Of a stretch of 34,115 nucleotides of DNA, positions 25,869-34,115 are shown one piece after another. The notes under the pieces are model-generated. The model did no database searches. It was not told the DNA's origin and saw only the letters and a list, made by a program, of their open reading frames with translations. Numbering within the stretch: the first letter of the stretch is position 1; each line of letters opens with the position of its first letter. The translations under genes were made by a program, and so were the position numbers. Origin of the DNA: Cytophagales bacterium (GTDB lineage Bacteria; Bacteroidota; Bacteroidia; Cytophagales; Cyclobacteriaceae); assembly GCA_022360055.1 (NCBI GenBank), contig JAKSDO010000293.1:1-34115 (forward strand), read 5' to 3'.

Positions 25869-25903
25869 AAAAAAAAGAAAGCCCCTGAAATAATCCAAGG
25901 GCT
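25869..25903 (-). terminator. Intrinsic terminator after the DUF3276 gene
   Basis: On the minus strand AGCCCT pairs with GGGGCT (6 bp, one G-T pair) around a 12-nt loop, followed at once by TTCTTTTTTTT. This is a standard Rho-independent terminator, 24 bases after the DUF3276 stop codon. Confidence 0.75.
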
Positions 25904-25926
25904 CTGTCCAAAAGGGCAGTTATCTT

Positions 25927-26295
25927 TTAATCCCATTTGAGATCGGAACCCAAATCGGAATTTTCTCTTTCTACATTATCTTCATCGCTGCGGTCAAATT
26001 GATCAAAATCCACATCGGGAAGCAACTCCGTTTTTACATGATCAACCGTCCCGTTAAGAGCCTCGATGAATTTATTAAAATCTTCTTTATATAAGAAGAT
26101 CTTATGTTTTTCATAATAGTAACCATCATCCTTATATCTTCGCTTACTCTCAGTGATGGTAAGATAATAATCATTTGACCTGGTCGATTTTACATCGAAA
26201 AAATAGGTTCTTTTACCAGCTCGTACTCTTTGCGAATAAATTTCTACCTTACCGTTATCCTTGTTATCTTCCACAGCTCTTTGCGTTTTGATCAA
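25927..26295 (-). CDS. DUF3276 / Pur-alpha-like nucleic-acid-binding protein
   Basis: A 122-residue protein with the short PUR repeat of DUF3276: IYSQRVRAGKRTYFFDVKSTRSNDYYLTITESKR, then HKIFLYKEDFNKFIEAL, and an acidic tail (DFDQFDRSDEDNVEREN). Spirochaete and Bacteroidota members (BpuR in Borrelia) bind single-stranded DNA and RNA and act as gene regulators. The longest frame starts with TTG at 26295. A GTG at 26274 (residue 8) would give MEDNKDNGKVEIYSQRV, closer to the usual N-terminus of the family, and is at least as likely. No ATG is available. A terminator follows at 25869-25903. Confidence 0.9.
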   Translation of the reverse strand: MIKTQRAVEDNKDNGKVEIYSQRVRAGKRTYFFDVKSTRSNDYYLTITESKRRYKDDGYYYEKHKIFLYKEDFNKFIEALNGTVDHVKTELLPDVDFDQFDRSDEDNVERENSDLGSDLKWD

Positions 26296-26490
26296 TATTT
26301 CTCAAAAATTCCTCGTATATGTGATCCTAAAATCGGATAAATATAAAACAATGATTTACTTTGTTGCAAGAAAATATGGATAATTTACATCATTAAGCTG
26401 AATTTCCTACTTCAATTTTCAAATCAAAAGTTAGGCAATATAGTTTGAAAATGAAGAAAAGTTTGTATCCCATACAGTAAATCATAATTC

Positions 26491-27399
26491 ATGAAGATTG
26501 ACCTACAGAAAATCAGAGAATTAAGTAATCTGGAACTACTCGCGAGGCAACTTGTCGAAGGTTTTATCACAGGTCTTCACAAGTCGCCATATCACGGTTT
26601 TTCGGTTGAGTTCGCTGAACATCGGCTCTACAATACCGGAGAAAGCACAAAAGACATCGATTGGAAGGTATACGCCAGAACAGATAAGCTTTTTTCCAAG
26701 AGATATGAAGAAGAAACCAACTTGCGCTGCACAATTCTGATCGATAATTCTTCATCCATGTATTATCCCAAAAAAAACCATGGAAAAATCACATTTAGTG
26801 TAATGGCGGCAGCGGCGATTGCGTTTTTGCTTCAGAAACAAAGAGACGCCGTAGGGATCACAACATTTTCGGACCGGATTGAGGCCCAAACTCAGGTAAA
26901 ATCTACGCATTCACACCTGCACAAATTGCTGGTCATCCTTGAGCAATTATTGCATTCCTCCTACAAAGAGGGGAAAAAGACGAGCATACCGGAAGTGTTG
27001 CACCAAATCGCCAATAAGATTCATAAACGCAGCCTTGTAATCGTATTCAGCGATATGTTTGACAATCACGAAGAAGTACAGGAAATAATTAATGGTTTAC
27101 ACCACCTCAAATACAATAACCACGAGGTCTTACTCTTTCATGTGACCGACAAACAAACAGAAATCGATCTGGAATTTGAGGACCGCCCGTACAATTTCAT
27201 TGACCTTGAAACCAAAGAAGTACTCAAACTACACCCATCTCAATTTAAAGAAACTTATGCAGATAAGGTCAACAAATACTTTCAGGAGTTGGCCATAAAA
27301 TGCGGTCAGTTTAAGATCGATTTTATCCACGCAGATATTAGCGATGACTTTGACAAGGTGCTCTCTGCTTATATGATAAAACGAAGTAAAATGAATTGA
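26491..27399 (+). CDS. DUF58 domain protein (VWA-like, MoxR-associated type)
   Basis: A 302-residue soluble protein of the DUF58 family. The conserved N-terminal part shows GLHKSPYHGFSVEFAEHRLYNTGE and DIDWKVYARTDKLFSKRYEEE. It is followed by a von Willebrand A-like fold with a MIDAS motif, Asp85-x-Ser87-x-Ser89 in LIDNSSSM, that binds a metal. In Bacteroidota such genes usually follow a MoxR AAA+ ATPase and precede batA/batB; here it stands alone in 26296-27425, with no MoxR in view. DUF58 proteins are thought to work with MoxR ATPases in envelope or chaperone tasks, but the function is not settled. It ends 26 bases from the convergent ferredoxin gene. Confidence 0.93.
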   Translation: MKIDLQKIRELSNLELLARQLVEGFITGLHKSPYHGFSVEFAEHRLYNTGESTKDIDWKVYARTDKLFSKRYEEETNLRCTILIDNSSSMYYPKKNHGKITFSVMAAAAIAFLLQKQRDAVGITTFSDRIEAQTQVKSTHSHLHKLLVILEQLLHSSYKEGKKTSIPEVLHQIANKIHKRSLVIVFSDMFDNHEEVQEIINGLHHLKYNNHEVLLFHVTDKQTEIDLEFEDRPYNFIDLETKEVLKLHPSQFKETYADKVNKYFQELAIKCGQFKIDFIHADISDDFDKVLSAYMIKRSKMN

Positions 27400-27425
27400 A
27401 AACCAATCAAAGCGACCAATTAAAA

Positions 27426-27776
<351 letters not shown>

Positions 27777-27822
27777 TCAATAACTTTACTTTTATTAATA
27801 ATCAAAACTGCAGTATTCGTAT

Positions 27823-27830
27823 TATGTTTG
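27823..27830 (+). promoter_or_regulatory. Possible -7 element for the acyl-CoA reductase gene
   Basis: TATGTTTG fits the Bacteroidota TAnnTTTG -7 consensus and lies 39 bases before the TTG start of the acyl-CoA reductase gene. No TTG is found 17-23 bases upstream, so the support is partial. Confidence 0.3.
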
Positions 27831-27869
27831 CACAAAAGAGTATAAAACATTTCAAGTAATCAAAAATAA

Positions 27870-28880
27870 TTGGATTTAATTAATCGGATAAACTCATTTA
27901 TAGAGCTTGGGCGTCAGTTGGAACCAGAGGACAGAAATCTCCGGAAAAGCTTATTTGAATATGCACGGCAACGAAATTCCTGGTTTACCAGGGAAAATAT
28001 CGAGTTGGCCATACGCGGACTGATAAACTATCTCGACGAAACAAAATTCAATGAATGGGTAAACCGGTACAGCTTTCAAGAAAATACCGGTCAAAGGGTC
28101 GGAATCGTAATGGCTGGCAACATACCTATGGTTGGGATACATGATTTTATTTGTGTGTTGACAAGCGGCCATAAAGCGGTCATTAAACTCAGCAGCCAGG
28201 ATGACGTGCTCATTCCGTTTATTATCGAAAAATTAATCGATATAAATCCACGGTTTAACGACCGGATCGAGATCGTTGATCAATTACAAAATATCAGCGC
28301 CGTAATCGCGACAGGAAGTGATAACACGGCCAGATATTTTAATTACTATTTTGGGAAATATCCCAATATCATAAGAATGAACAGGACATCCGTTGCCATA
28401 CTGAACGGAAAAGAAACGGCTGAAGAAAAGACAAATCTCTCCCGCGATATTTTCTCCTATTTTGGTCTGGGATGCAGAAACGTATCAAAAATTTTTCTCC
28501 CAAACGGATACGACCTCGCCGAATTAATCGCTCATTTCGGGAATTATGATCATATATCAAATCACAATAAATACAGCAATAATTATTATTACAACAAATC
28601 AATATTATTGGTAAATAATACGGCTCATATAGACGGAGAATTTGTGCTTCTCCAAAAAAGTGAAAAGCTGGTATCTCCGGTTTCAATGATCTATTATGAA
28701 TTTTATAGCGATACAAATCAACTAAACGCGGATCTTAAGCGCCTTGAACACAAAATCCAATGCATCGTAACCAATATGAAGGAATTCGATAACACCGTAT
28801 ATTTTGGCGGTACACAAAAGCCTGAGATATGGGATTATGCCGACAATATCGATACCATGGAATTTCTTGCAACGCTTTAG
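27870..28880 (+). CDS. LuxC-like acyl-CoA reductase (aldehyde dehydrogenase superfamily)
   Basis: A 336-residue protein of the LuxC acyl-CoA reductase family, which reduces fatty acyl-CoA or acyl-ACP to an aldehyde with NADPH through a Cys thioester. The likely nucleophile is Cys202 in FGLGCRNVSKIFLP. Other family marks are GIVMAGNIPMVGIHDFICVL (nucleotide-side loop), GHKAVIKLSSQDD and ATGSDNTARYFNYYFG. The start is TTG at 27870; a stop codon (TAA) is directly before it and the next in-frame Met is about 78 codons in, inside the conserved region. No lux genes for light production are present, so the natural role is another aldehyde-forming step, not known here. It is convergent with the giant adhesin, with 5 bases between the stop codons. 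Confidence 0.92.
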   Translation: MDLINRINSFIELGRQLEPEDRNLRKSLFEYARQRNSWFTRENIELAIRGLINYLDETKFNEWVNRYSFQENTGQRVGIVMAGNIPMVGIHDFICVLTSGHKAVIKLSSQDDVLIPFIIEKLIDINPRFNDRIEIVDQLQNISAVIATGSDNTARYFNYYFGKYPNIIRMNRTSVAILNGKETAEEKTNLSRDIFSYFGLGCRNVSKIFLPNGYDLAELIAHFGNYDHISNHNKYSNNYYYNKSILLVNNTAHIDGEFVLLQKSEKLVSPVSMIYYEFYSDTNQLNADLKRLEHKIQCIVTNMKEFDNTVYFGGTQKPEIWDYADNIDTMEFLATL

Positions 28881-28885
28881 CTATA

Positions 28886-31800
28886 TCATGGTCTGGCCCC
28901 ACTCCACTTTTCAACCCATCCTTTGTAGGAGGCCCCGGAAGGTGTTGTGATCGTATAAAAATAGATCCCATCCGACAGGTTACCGCCATCCCAAAGATCA
29001 TTGTAGGTGTAATTGTCAGACTCAAAGACTACGGATCCATTCCTGTTTGAGATCACCACCTTTGTGCCTTCATCCGGTAGATTTCGTATATAAAAAGAAT
29101 CGTTATATCCATCGTCGTTGGGAGTAAATACATTTGGTATAAATATCGTTGAGTCATACCCCAGGCTATGCTCCAATTCAAATTCACATCCATATGCATC
29201 TCTCACGTCAATCATGTACAGACCGGCCCAGAGCGAATCCAAAGTGACCGGGTACCTGTTAAGATTCTCCCCGGTGCTTGGAACTTCCACCCAATCTCTG
29301 CTTTCATTAAACTTAATAATATCCGTTACGTTCATTTCAAAAACCGGATCGACAAGTTGAATCAAGACTTCATAGGGATCTCCTCCGCTGGGTATTACTT
29401 CTCCGGTGATGCTGCCGGTCGGATGATCTGCCAGGGAAACGACATCCATCTCTCCAAACACCTCAAAACCTAGTTGACTTAAAGGTTCATGAATTGTAAT
29501 TAATTCAGAGACAGATTCGACGTCGGCACATTCTTTTTGATTTTGTATCATCTTAATGTAGTACCTTCCGGCTACAAGTTTATCCGTTTTGGACCTGTCG
29601 ATTGTAAATCCTCCTTCAAATTCGTACCTGTGAAGCTCGAAGGTCTCCAGAATTTCGTCGCTTTCGCTTATCAATTGAACGATAAAAGCGGCATCCGGAT
29701 CTCCGATGACATTGCCGATCGTAATGGATCCGATATCTCCTATGCAACTCACTATACTGTCGCTTTTGATGATCTCAAAATCAAGAGGGTACGCTCCGCT
29801 GAATACCGGAATCGTCTCTGAGAATGAACAGCCGCCATCAATTCCCGTGGTGATATTGACTGTATAAAAATCCTTATCAAGGTTTAAAATCGTGCGTATT
29901 CCATTGTCGGGAATCTGGTAAACCGTCCCATTCTGAGGGTCGCTCGCCGGAGCGACATAAGCTTCATACGGGCCGGGAAGTGTCGTTGAATCCAGGTCTA
30001 CCTCGATCATAATCCCTGCCTTTAAGAATATGGATGTACAACTGACCGGTACTTCCGTGAGTTGAGCCGCAATTACACCGGGCGAATCCACAGTGAATCT
30101 GAAATCAGCCAGGCAACCCACGTTATCTATGACGCTAAAGGTATGTATACCGGCGCTCAAATCGGTAATAATCGAATCAGACGCCAAATTGAAGAATGAT
30201 CCGTCAATTTGATAGGTAAATGGAGGGATTCCTCCCGCTACCCGACCAACTTTCACTGCCCCGTCATTCAGATTACATGAAGCTTTTTGTGTTGTAATTA
30301 TCGGAGTTTCAAGTATCATTAGCGGCGGTCCGTCAATTGTCACGGATACTTCAGCGCGGCAATCGGCATTTGCAGAATCCTGTCGAATTACGATATTATA
30401 TGTCCCATCCGGCGGAAGTTGATCGATGACATTTCCGGATATAAATGGGATCCAGTTATTTCCATCCACGGAATATTGATACGGACTCGATCCACCTGTC
30501 ACGTCAATAACTGCCTTCCCATTGGGATCCGACCCGCATGTGGCATCTTCGAAGCTATGCGCACTGGCGATCAATGAAGTACAACCGCTTGTACAGTCTA
30601 CACGCAATTCGATCGAATCTGAGGCCACAACACTGCAACCGGATTGCTCACGCACGGTGTAGAAATAGCTGCCGGCGGTCAGATCCATAAATTGGGAAAA
30701 ACCATTCCCCGACCTGGTTGTTACGTTTCCAAGTGAATCAACGATGTCCACCTCAATTGGAACAACCCCTCCCGAGACGTTAAAAGTGATGATTCCGTCA
30801 TCTTCGGCACATCCGGGATTTGTTACACCGATATTCGCCAACAGATTGGTAGAGACACCGACATTTGCAATCGTCTGGTCCGTACATCCTGTTACCGTAT
30901 CTTTAACAATATACAGGTAACTTCCTTGCCCTTTATCAATAATGGCGGTTATGTCCTGTCCTTCAAACGAGGTGTACGTTTTACCTGTATCCAGGCTCAC
31001 ATAATAATTCCCGGGCCCTGAGCCGCCGGAAATAATATTTATTACCGCGACACCGTCTTCCGTATCCGGGCATGAGGTATTATTTGTTGTGGATTCAACA
31101 TTGAGCGCACATGGTTGTTCGCAAATAGATGGTCTGCCTACCACAGCATCTAACGAATCAATACATCCCGATACATTATCCGTAACCGCAACTCTGTAAA
31201 TCCCAAGCTCCAAATCGATCAAATCCTTGTCTGTAGATGTAAATCCAAGGCCGCTCAGGTCCCTCCAGGCATAGCTGAAATCACCGGATCCTCCGGTAAC
31301 CGTCAGGGTAATTGTGCCGTTGGCAGCATCACAGTGTGTTAAATCCGTAACATCAGCATTAATGATAAACCCTTCAGGCTCGTCAATCTGAACACTCCAC
31401 TGAGCCGTTAACGCAGTAACCAAATCAATTACCGTCACTATGTACAAACCCCCTTCCAGTCCGGATAGATTTTGATCGTTGGATGTAAACATATTGGGCC
31501 CTGTCCAGGAAATGGCAAAGCTTCCACTGCCTCCTGTTATCAGCAGGTTAATTGTGCCATTCCTGGCTCCGCAGGTCGTCACGTCGGTCTTTATTGCATT
31601 GAGAACAATTGCATTAAAAGGTTGTTGAATCAATACAGTCACCTCGTCCTTACAACTATCATTTGTATCTTCAATTTCAGCAATATATATTCCTGCGGAT
31701 AAGTCTTCAATAAAAGTACCAGTTGAACTAAAACCATTTGGCCCTCTCCAATTAATTTCGTAAGGACCGCCTGGACCATCAATTGTCAATAAGATTGAAC

Positions 31801-34115
31801 CGTCGTTCCCTCCTGTTGTAGTTACATCAGATTTGGTCACAACAACATTAAAATTGACCGGATCTTTCAATTCGATATCAAGTGATTCAAGACAGCCTGT
31901 TGTCAAATCTTCAACTTCAACATTATAAGATCCCCTGATTAAACCGGACTGATCTTTGAGGAATTCATTGCCAGGGTCTATGCCCGGACCAGTCCATAAA
32001 TAAGAATAGTTCCCGCTTCCATCGGTTACATTTATAATTATCTTTCCGTCATTCCCCCCACATGTAGTGATGTCAGTTATGGTTGGAGTAATTGTCATCT
32101 GGTTTACATTCATAACAATTCCCTGACCGGCCAGCGAACATCCCTGTGGGTCCGTAACCAGAACATTGACCGAATCTTCATCGATAAGTGTATTATTTAA
32201 ATAAACGCTGTTTGCTCCGTTTTGAACCGATGAACCGTTCAGGAAAAACTGGTAGTTTGTCATCCCCCCGGGAAGCCCTGTGAAAATGACCTGATCTCCA
32301 AAACAAATTGAATTTCCTACATCACTTGATACTTGTACGGCAGGTGTATTTTCAACATTCCCTCCTTTTACGGTTACATTTGCAATGCACAAGTTTTCAT
32401 CTGCAATTTCAATAGGCGTCAATGCGGTTAGAGCTTCATCAATTGTTACATAGGCTTCCGGACAAAGTGTGTTGGCCAGGTTGAAGTCTATGGAAAAAAT
32501 GGCCGTACTATCTACTATGGTCGTATCATTCAATCCGGCAGTATTCCAGGAAAACGTCAGGAAACCATTGCTCACTTCCGCAGTCCCGAAACTCGCTCCG
32601 GAAACATTTCCAAGATTTATATCACTGATACTGTTGTACGACAATAACACCGGATCCCATTTAACCGTAAATTGCATGGTCATCAGATCTTCATAATCGA
32701 TCACTCTCAGCGGGACTCGAACAAGACTGCCCGGTATAGCGCCCGTAATAGAATCGAGTCTTATCGCCACTTCTTTCGGAGGTGTTACATCCACCGTAGC
32801 TGATCCGGAAACAGAACCGGTACAAAGCGAATCCGAAACCGAAACCGGAGTATAGGTTGTGAAAGAGGTTGGGTTCACTGAAATTGTATGTGGCGAACCG
32901 GTAATATTTTCTATGATATCCGTCGAACCGTCATTGTAGACAAAAATCCAGGGCGCTGTTCCGGTTAAGTTTACGGTTAGCGAGGCGGAAGCGCCCGGGC
33001 AAATCGTCGCGTTGCCGGAAAGGTCTGCAGTCGGAAGGTCCGTCACAGTTATATTTTTTGTCACAAAATCCGTTTGGGGGCCATTCGTGATCGTCAACGT
33101 GATGGATTTTGCTCCTGCCGAGCTGTATGTTACCACATGCGGTCCCTGTGTACTCTCCGTAGACGGATTAGCATCGACGCCAAAATCCCACGTATAGTTT
33201 GTTCCGACCGGAGCCGAGGAAGCATCCGTAAATGTTACGGGTTCGTTAATGCATACCTCCGTGGCATCACTAAAAAAGTCAGCCGCAAACGGACATGTTT
33301 GCAAATTCACATTTAATGTTGCAACATCGCCGGCACAACCGTCAGCAGAAGTTTCGGTAACTGTAATATCGCCGCTGTTCAGTCCAAAATCAACTGTTAT
33401 ACTTGGACCATCGGTCGGCCCGACAATTACGGCTCCCAAAGGAATCGTCCAGGCATATGTGGACCCCGGCAAACCACTTACACTATAGACCTCAGCGGCA
33501 GCCTGGCAAGCCGGATTGTTGTTTCCCGATATTGTAAGTGCCGGAGGTTTTGGAAATTCTGTTAATGTTGCAGATATCCTATTTACCGATGCACAGGAAG
33601 TGGTTTCATTTACGATTTCCGCCCAATACGTACCTTGCACGGCTGGTGTAAACGTGGCGCCGGTGCCCGAAAGAATTCCTCCGATACTGGCATCATACCA
33701 ATCTATCCTGAAACCTGCCCCCGGGTCATCAACCGAGATGGACGCAGTAGGGCTTCCCTCACAATAAGAATTATCCGACGGATTTGCAGCATCAGGCGGT
33801 GTTGCATTCACCGTATAGGTTACCGTAGCCACATCCGTACATGTCCCGTCATCCACTTCCGCATAATATACCGAACCGGTGCTTACCGTCTCATTCGTCG
33901 GATCCCCCACCGGAGTTGTCAGGCCCGCATCGCTGTACCACGTGATCGTATGCCCGGCACCGCCGTCAATGGCGGCGTTCAATGCTGTCAGATCCACTGC
34001 TGACGTGCCGCCACCGGCCACATCTTCACAAACTGCCGGCGTCTGGTCATTCGCCGCCGGCAAACTGTTGACCGTATAGGTTACCGTAGCCACATCCGTA
34101 CACGTTCCGTCATCC
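28886..34115 (-). CDS. Giant SprB-like adhesin with cohesin-like domain, T9SS type B substrate (5' end missing)
   Basis: The frame is still open at the right edge (codons for DDGTCTDVATVTYTV), so the start is outside; about 1740 residues are seen. In order: Ig-like CHU repeats of 87 residues (33540-34115), a further Ig-like module with SNYAWTI-type strands, a PKD domain (about 33050-33280, YTWDFGVD and SITLTITNG), a cohesin-like domain (about 32360-32773, AIRLDSITGAIPGSLVRVPL and FTVKWDPVLLSYN), about eight SprB repeats (about 29950-32110, each with a TTCGGNDGxIxxxVTGGSGxYxYxW pattern), two or three less clear modules, and a C-terminal CHU_C domain (28889-29140, IFIPNVFTPNDDGYNDSF to SYKGWVEKW). 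This domain marks it for T9SS export and surface display, and SprB-type proteins act in gliding and attachment. Unlike the left adhesin, no PorP/SprF gene follows it. Confidence 0.93.
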   Translation of the reverse strand, partial: DDGTCTDVATVTYTVNSLPAANDQTPAVCEDVAGGGTSAVDLTALNAAIDGGAGHTITWYSDAGLTTPVGDPTNETVSTGSVYYAEVDDGTCTDVATVTYTVNATPPDAANPSDNSYCEGSPTASISVDDPGAGFRIDWYDASIGGILSGTGATFTPAVQGTYWAEIVNETTSCASVNRISATLTEFPKPPALTISGNNNPACQAAAEVYSVSGLPGSTYAWTIPLGAVIVGPTDGPSITVDFGLNSGDITVTETSADGCAGDVATLNVNLQTCPFAADFFSDATEVCINEPVTFTDASSAPVGTNYTWDFGVDANPSTESTQGPHVVTYSSAGAKSITLTITNGPQTDFVTKNITVTDLPTADLSGNATICPGASASLTVNLTGTAPWIFVYNDGSTDIIENITGSPHTISVNPTSFTTYTPVSVSDSLCTGSVSGSATVDVTPPKEVAIRLDSITGAIPGSLVRVPLRVIDYEDLMTMQFTVKWDPVLLSYNSISDINLGNVSGASFGTAEVSNGFLTFSWNTAGLNDTTIVDSTAIFSIDFNLANTLCPEAYVTIDEALTALTPIEIADENLCIANVTVKGGNVENTPAVQVSSDVGNSICFGDQVIFTGLPGGMTNYQFFLNGSSVQNGANSVYLNNTLIDEDSVNVLVTDPQGCSLAGQGIVMNVNQMTITPTITDITTCGGNDGKIIINVTDGSGNYSYLWTGPGIDPGNEFLKDQSGLIRGSYNVEVEDLTTGCLESLDIELKDPVNFNVVVTKSDVTTTGGNDGSILLTIDGPGGPYEINWRGPNGFSSTGTFIEDLSAGIYIAEIEDTNDSCKDEVTVLIQQPFNAIVLNAIKTDVTTCGARNGTINLLITGGSGSFAISWTGPNMFTSNDQNLSGLEGGLYIVTVIDLVTALTAQWSVQIDEPEGFIINADVTDLTHCDAANGTITLTVTGGSGDFSYAWRDLSGLGFTSTDKDLIDLELGIYRVAVTDNVSGCIDSLDAVVGRPSICEQPCALNVESTTNNTSCPDTEDGVAVINIISGGSGPGNYYVSLDTGKTYTSFEGQDITAIIDKGQGSYLYIVKDTVTGCTDQTIANVGVSTNLLANIGVTNPGCAEDDGIITFNVSGGVVPIEVDIVDSLGNVTTRSGNGFSQFMDLTAGSYFYTVREQSGCSVVASDSIELRVDCTSGCTSLIASAHSFEDATCGSDPNGKAVIDVTGGSSPYQYSVDGNNWIPFISGNVIDQLPPDGTYNIVIRQDSANADCRAEVSVTIDGPPLMILETPIITTQKASCNLNDGAVKVGRVAGGIPPFTYQIDGSFFNLASDSIITDLSAGIHTFSVIDNVGCLADFRFTVDSPGVIAAQLTEVPVSCTSIFLKAGIMIEVDLDSTTLPGPYEAYVAPASDPQNGTVYQIPDNGIRTILNLDKDFYTVNITTGIDGGCSFSETIPVFSGAYPLDFEIIKSDSIVSCIGDIGSITIGNVIGDPDAAFIVQLISESDEILETFELHRYEFEGGFTIDRSKTDKLVAGRYYIKMIQNQKECADVESVSELITIHEPLSQLGFEVFGEMDVVSLADHPTGSITGEVIPSGGDPYEVLIQLVDPVFEMNVTDIIKFNESRDWVEVPSTGENLNRYPVTLDSLWAGLYMIDVRDAYGCEFELEHSLGYDSTIFIPNVFTPNDDGYNDSFYIRNLPDEGTKVVISNRNGSVVFESDNYTYNDLWDGGNLSDGIYFYTITTPSGASYKGWVEKWSGARP
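33811..34115 (-). repeat. Near-identical 261-bp tandem Ig repeat at the window edge
   Basis: The run CCGTATAGGTTACCGTAGCC with the bases that follow (33811 onward) recurs at 34072 onward, a period of 261 bp or 87 codons. The overlap that can be seen, about 44 bases, differs at only two positions. More copies probably lie beyond the edge. Confidence 0.8.

Noticed and set aside
27870-28880. Bioluminescence (lux) locus
   Set aside because: Only the LuxC-like reductase is present; no luciferase or LuxD/E genes are in the window.

Overview
The window looks like chromosomal DNA of a gliding or surface-spreading member of the Bacteroidota, most likely a Cytophagales-type bacterium. This rests on gene content: adhesins with the gliding-motility C-terminal domain (CHU_C, type B), a PorP/SprF protein, a type IX secretion plug protein (DUF5103), a PD40-OmpA protein, a DUF3276 Pur-alpha-like protein, DUF2911, and an ECF sigma factor with an anti-sigma/beta-barrel partner. 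Shine-Dalgarno sequences are largely absent, GTG and TTG starts occur, and a TTG-N21-TAnnTTTG promoter is visible. No BLAST, HMM or folding program was run; all calls come from reading the sequence.

Layout. (1) 1-8798, + strand: the 3' part of a giant adhesin whose 5' end lies outside the window, followed with overlapping ends by a PorP/SprF gene and a PD40-OmpA gene. This is the usual unit of a type B T9SS substrate and its outer-membrane partners. (2) 8871-13913: a secreted TPR protein and a 1071-residue protein built from eleven Ig-like repeats. (3) 13931-18244: murB, a convergent dCMP deaminase, a DUF2911 protein, a non-coding stretch full of nested inverted repeats, and an ABC-F ATPase. 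(4) 18297-21052, - strand: an ECF sigma factor, a protein with an anti-sigma-like N-terminus plus an outer-membrane barrel, and a lipoprotein. (5) 21167-26295: a T9SS plug protein, a solitary Cas6-like gene with no CRISPR array, ychF, an AI-2E family permease, and a DUF3276 protein. (6) 26491-28880: a DUF58 protein, a ferredoxin and a LuxC-like acyl-CoA reductase. (7) 28886-34115, - strand: the 3' part of a second giant adhesin, with Ig-like, PKD, cohesin-like and SprB repeats and a CHU_C domain; its 5' end is cut off at the right edge inside a near-identical 261-bp repeat.

The main items for a second look are these. A 96-bp sequence occurs twice about 15 kb apart (10424-10519 and 25769-25864); the copies differ at 10 positions, none of them a second codon position in one shared frame, so it may be an unannotated small protein gene (41 codons at 25738-25863) with a broken relative at 10425-10616. 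The Cas6-like gene stands alone, seems to lack the usual catalytic histidine, and follows a good promoter and a leader of about 250 nt. The sigma / dual-membrane anti-sigma / lipoprotein trio looks like a one-protein signalling route across both membranes. The 16103-16324 spacer is an unusually dense set of inverted repeats.
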